From Holophagae bacterium (GTDB taxonomy: Bacteria; Acidobacteriota; Thermoanaerobaculia; Thermoanaerobaculales; Sulfomarinibacteraceae), in assembly GCA_030637505.1 (NCBI GenBank), contig DAOWGJ010000266.1, positions 1-6,394 of the forward strand: 6,394 bases of DNA, given 5' to 3'. Each line of letters begins with the position of its first letter. Within the stretch, counting starts at the first letter, position 1. The translations under genes and the position numbers were made by a program. This document shows positions 6,268-6,394 of this stretch, piece by piece. Below the pieces are notes generated by a model. That model saw nothing but the letters and a program-made list of their open reading frames with translations. It was not told the DNA's origin and searched no databases.

Positions 6268-6394
6268 ATGTCCTCCCCGTGCCCGCCGGCGACGCTGTCG
6301 TGGATCCACTCGTGCTGGACGACCGCTCGCTGGACCAGGTCCTGGGCGCCATCGACTGTCTGGTCGACACGACGGTTCTGGCGCTTCCGAGGCT
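6240..6394. other. Unassigned coding-like edge segment upstream of the EnvC-like gene
   Basis: In this segment the EnvC frame has only about 16 of 42 codons ending in G/C between 6268 and 6393, against 22 of 25 just downstream (hand count), so it is probably not translated in that frame. A different register looks coding: on the minus strand 6392-6240 is open and ends in TGA, overlapping the EnvC start by 28 bases; on the plus strand the complementary register is open from 6249 to the edge, with 26 of 31 codons after 6300 ending in G/C and a possible GTG at 6279. The plus translation contains LGAIDCLVDTTVLALPR and looks protein-like, but I recognise no family in either. It may be the tail of an upstream operon gene, the lost N-terminus of EnvC after a frameshift, or foreign sequence at a joint. 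Confidence 0.3.

Overview
The window is a GC-rich stretch (about 60% by eye) with all recognisable genes on the minus strand, packed head to tail with gaps of 6 to 38 bases or one-base overlaps. It reads from high to low coordinates as one probable operon. Lipoprotein signals, an EnvC-type amidase activator and a cobalamin/siderophore-type uptake system point to a diderm (Gram-negative-type) bacterium. The phylum cannot be fixed from this sequence.

Region 1 (about 6270 down to 3001) is an envelope module: an EnvC-like protein with a degenerate LytM domain, an S41/CtpA-like protein with a PDZ domain, and a divergent polysaccharide deacetylase of the YibQ family. The same order envC - ctpA - divergent polysaccharide deacetylase is known from many Proteobacteria and is tied to septal peptidoglycan splitting and cell-wall quality control. 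Here the EnvC LytM domain lacks its zinc ligands, as in E. coli EnvC. The S41 protein appears to have lost both catalytic residues (Ser to Gly, Lys to His), so it is probably a pseudoprotease. The deacetylase keeps its family motifs. Its 3' end runs through a perfect 26-bp inverted repeat (3036-3107) that supplies the codons for much of a C-terminal tail.

Region 2 (2962 down to 1) holds a small lipoprotein with a heavy-metal-associated domain, an RmuC-family protein, a BtuF/FhuD-like substrate-binding lipoprotein and the N-terminal part of its ABC ATPase, cut by the window edge. The last two form a cobalamin or Fe(III)-chelate importer whose permease is not in the window.

The right edge (about 6268-6394) is unresolved. 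The EnvC frame stays open but loses its codon-position signature there, while another register keeps it. This could be an upstream gene overlapping a short EnvC, a frameshift, or a rearrangement or assembly joint. No RNA genes, CRISPR arrays, insertion sequences or clear rho-independent terminators were seen, and there is no gene-free stretch longer than 130 bases.
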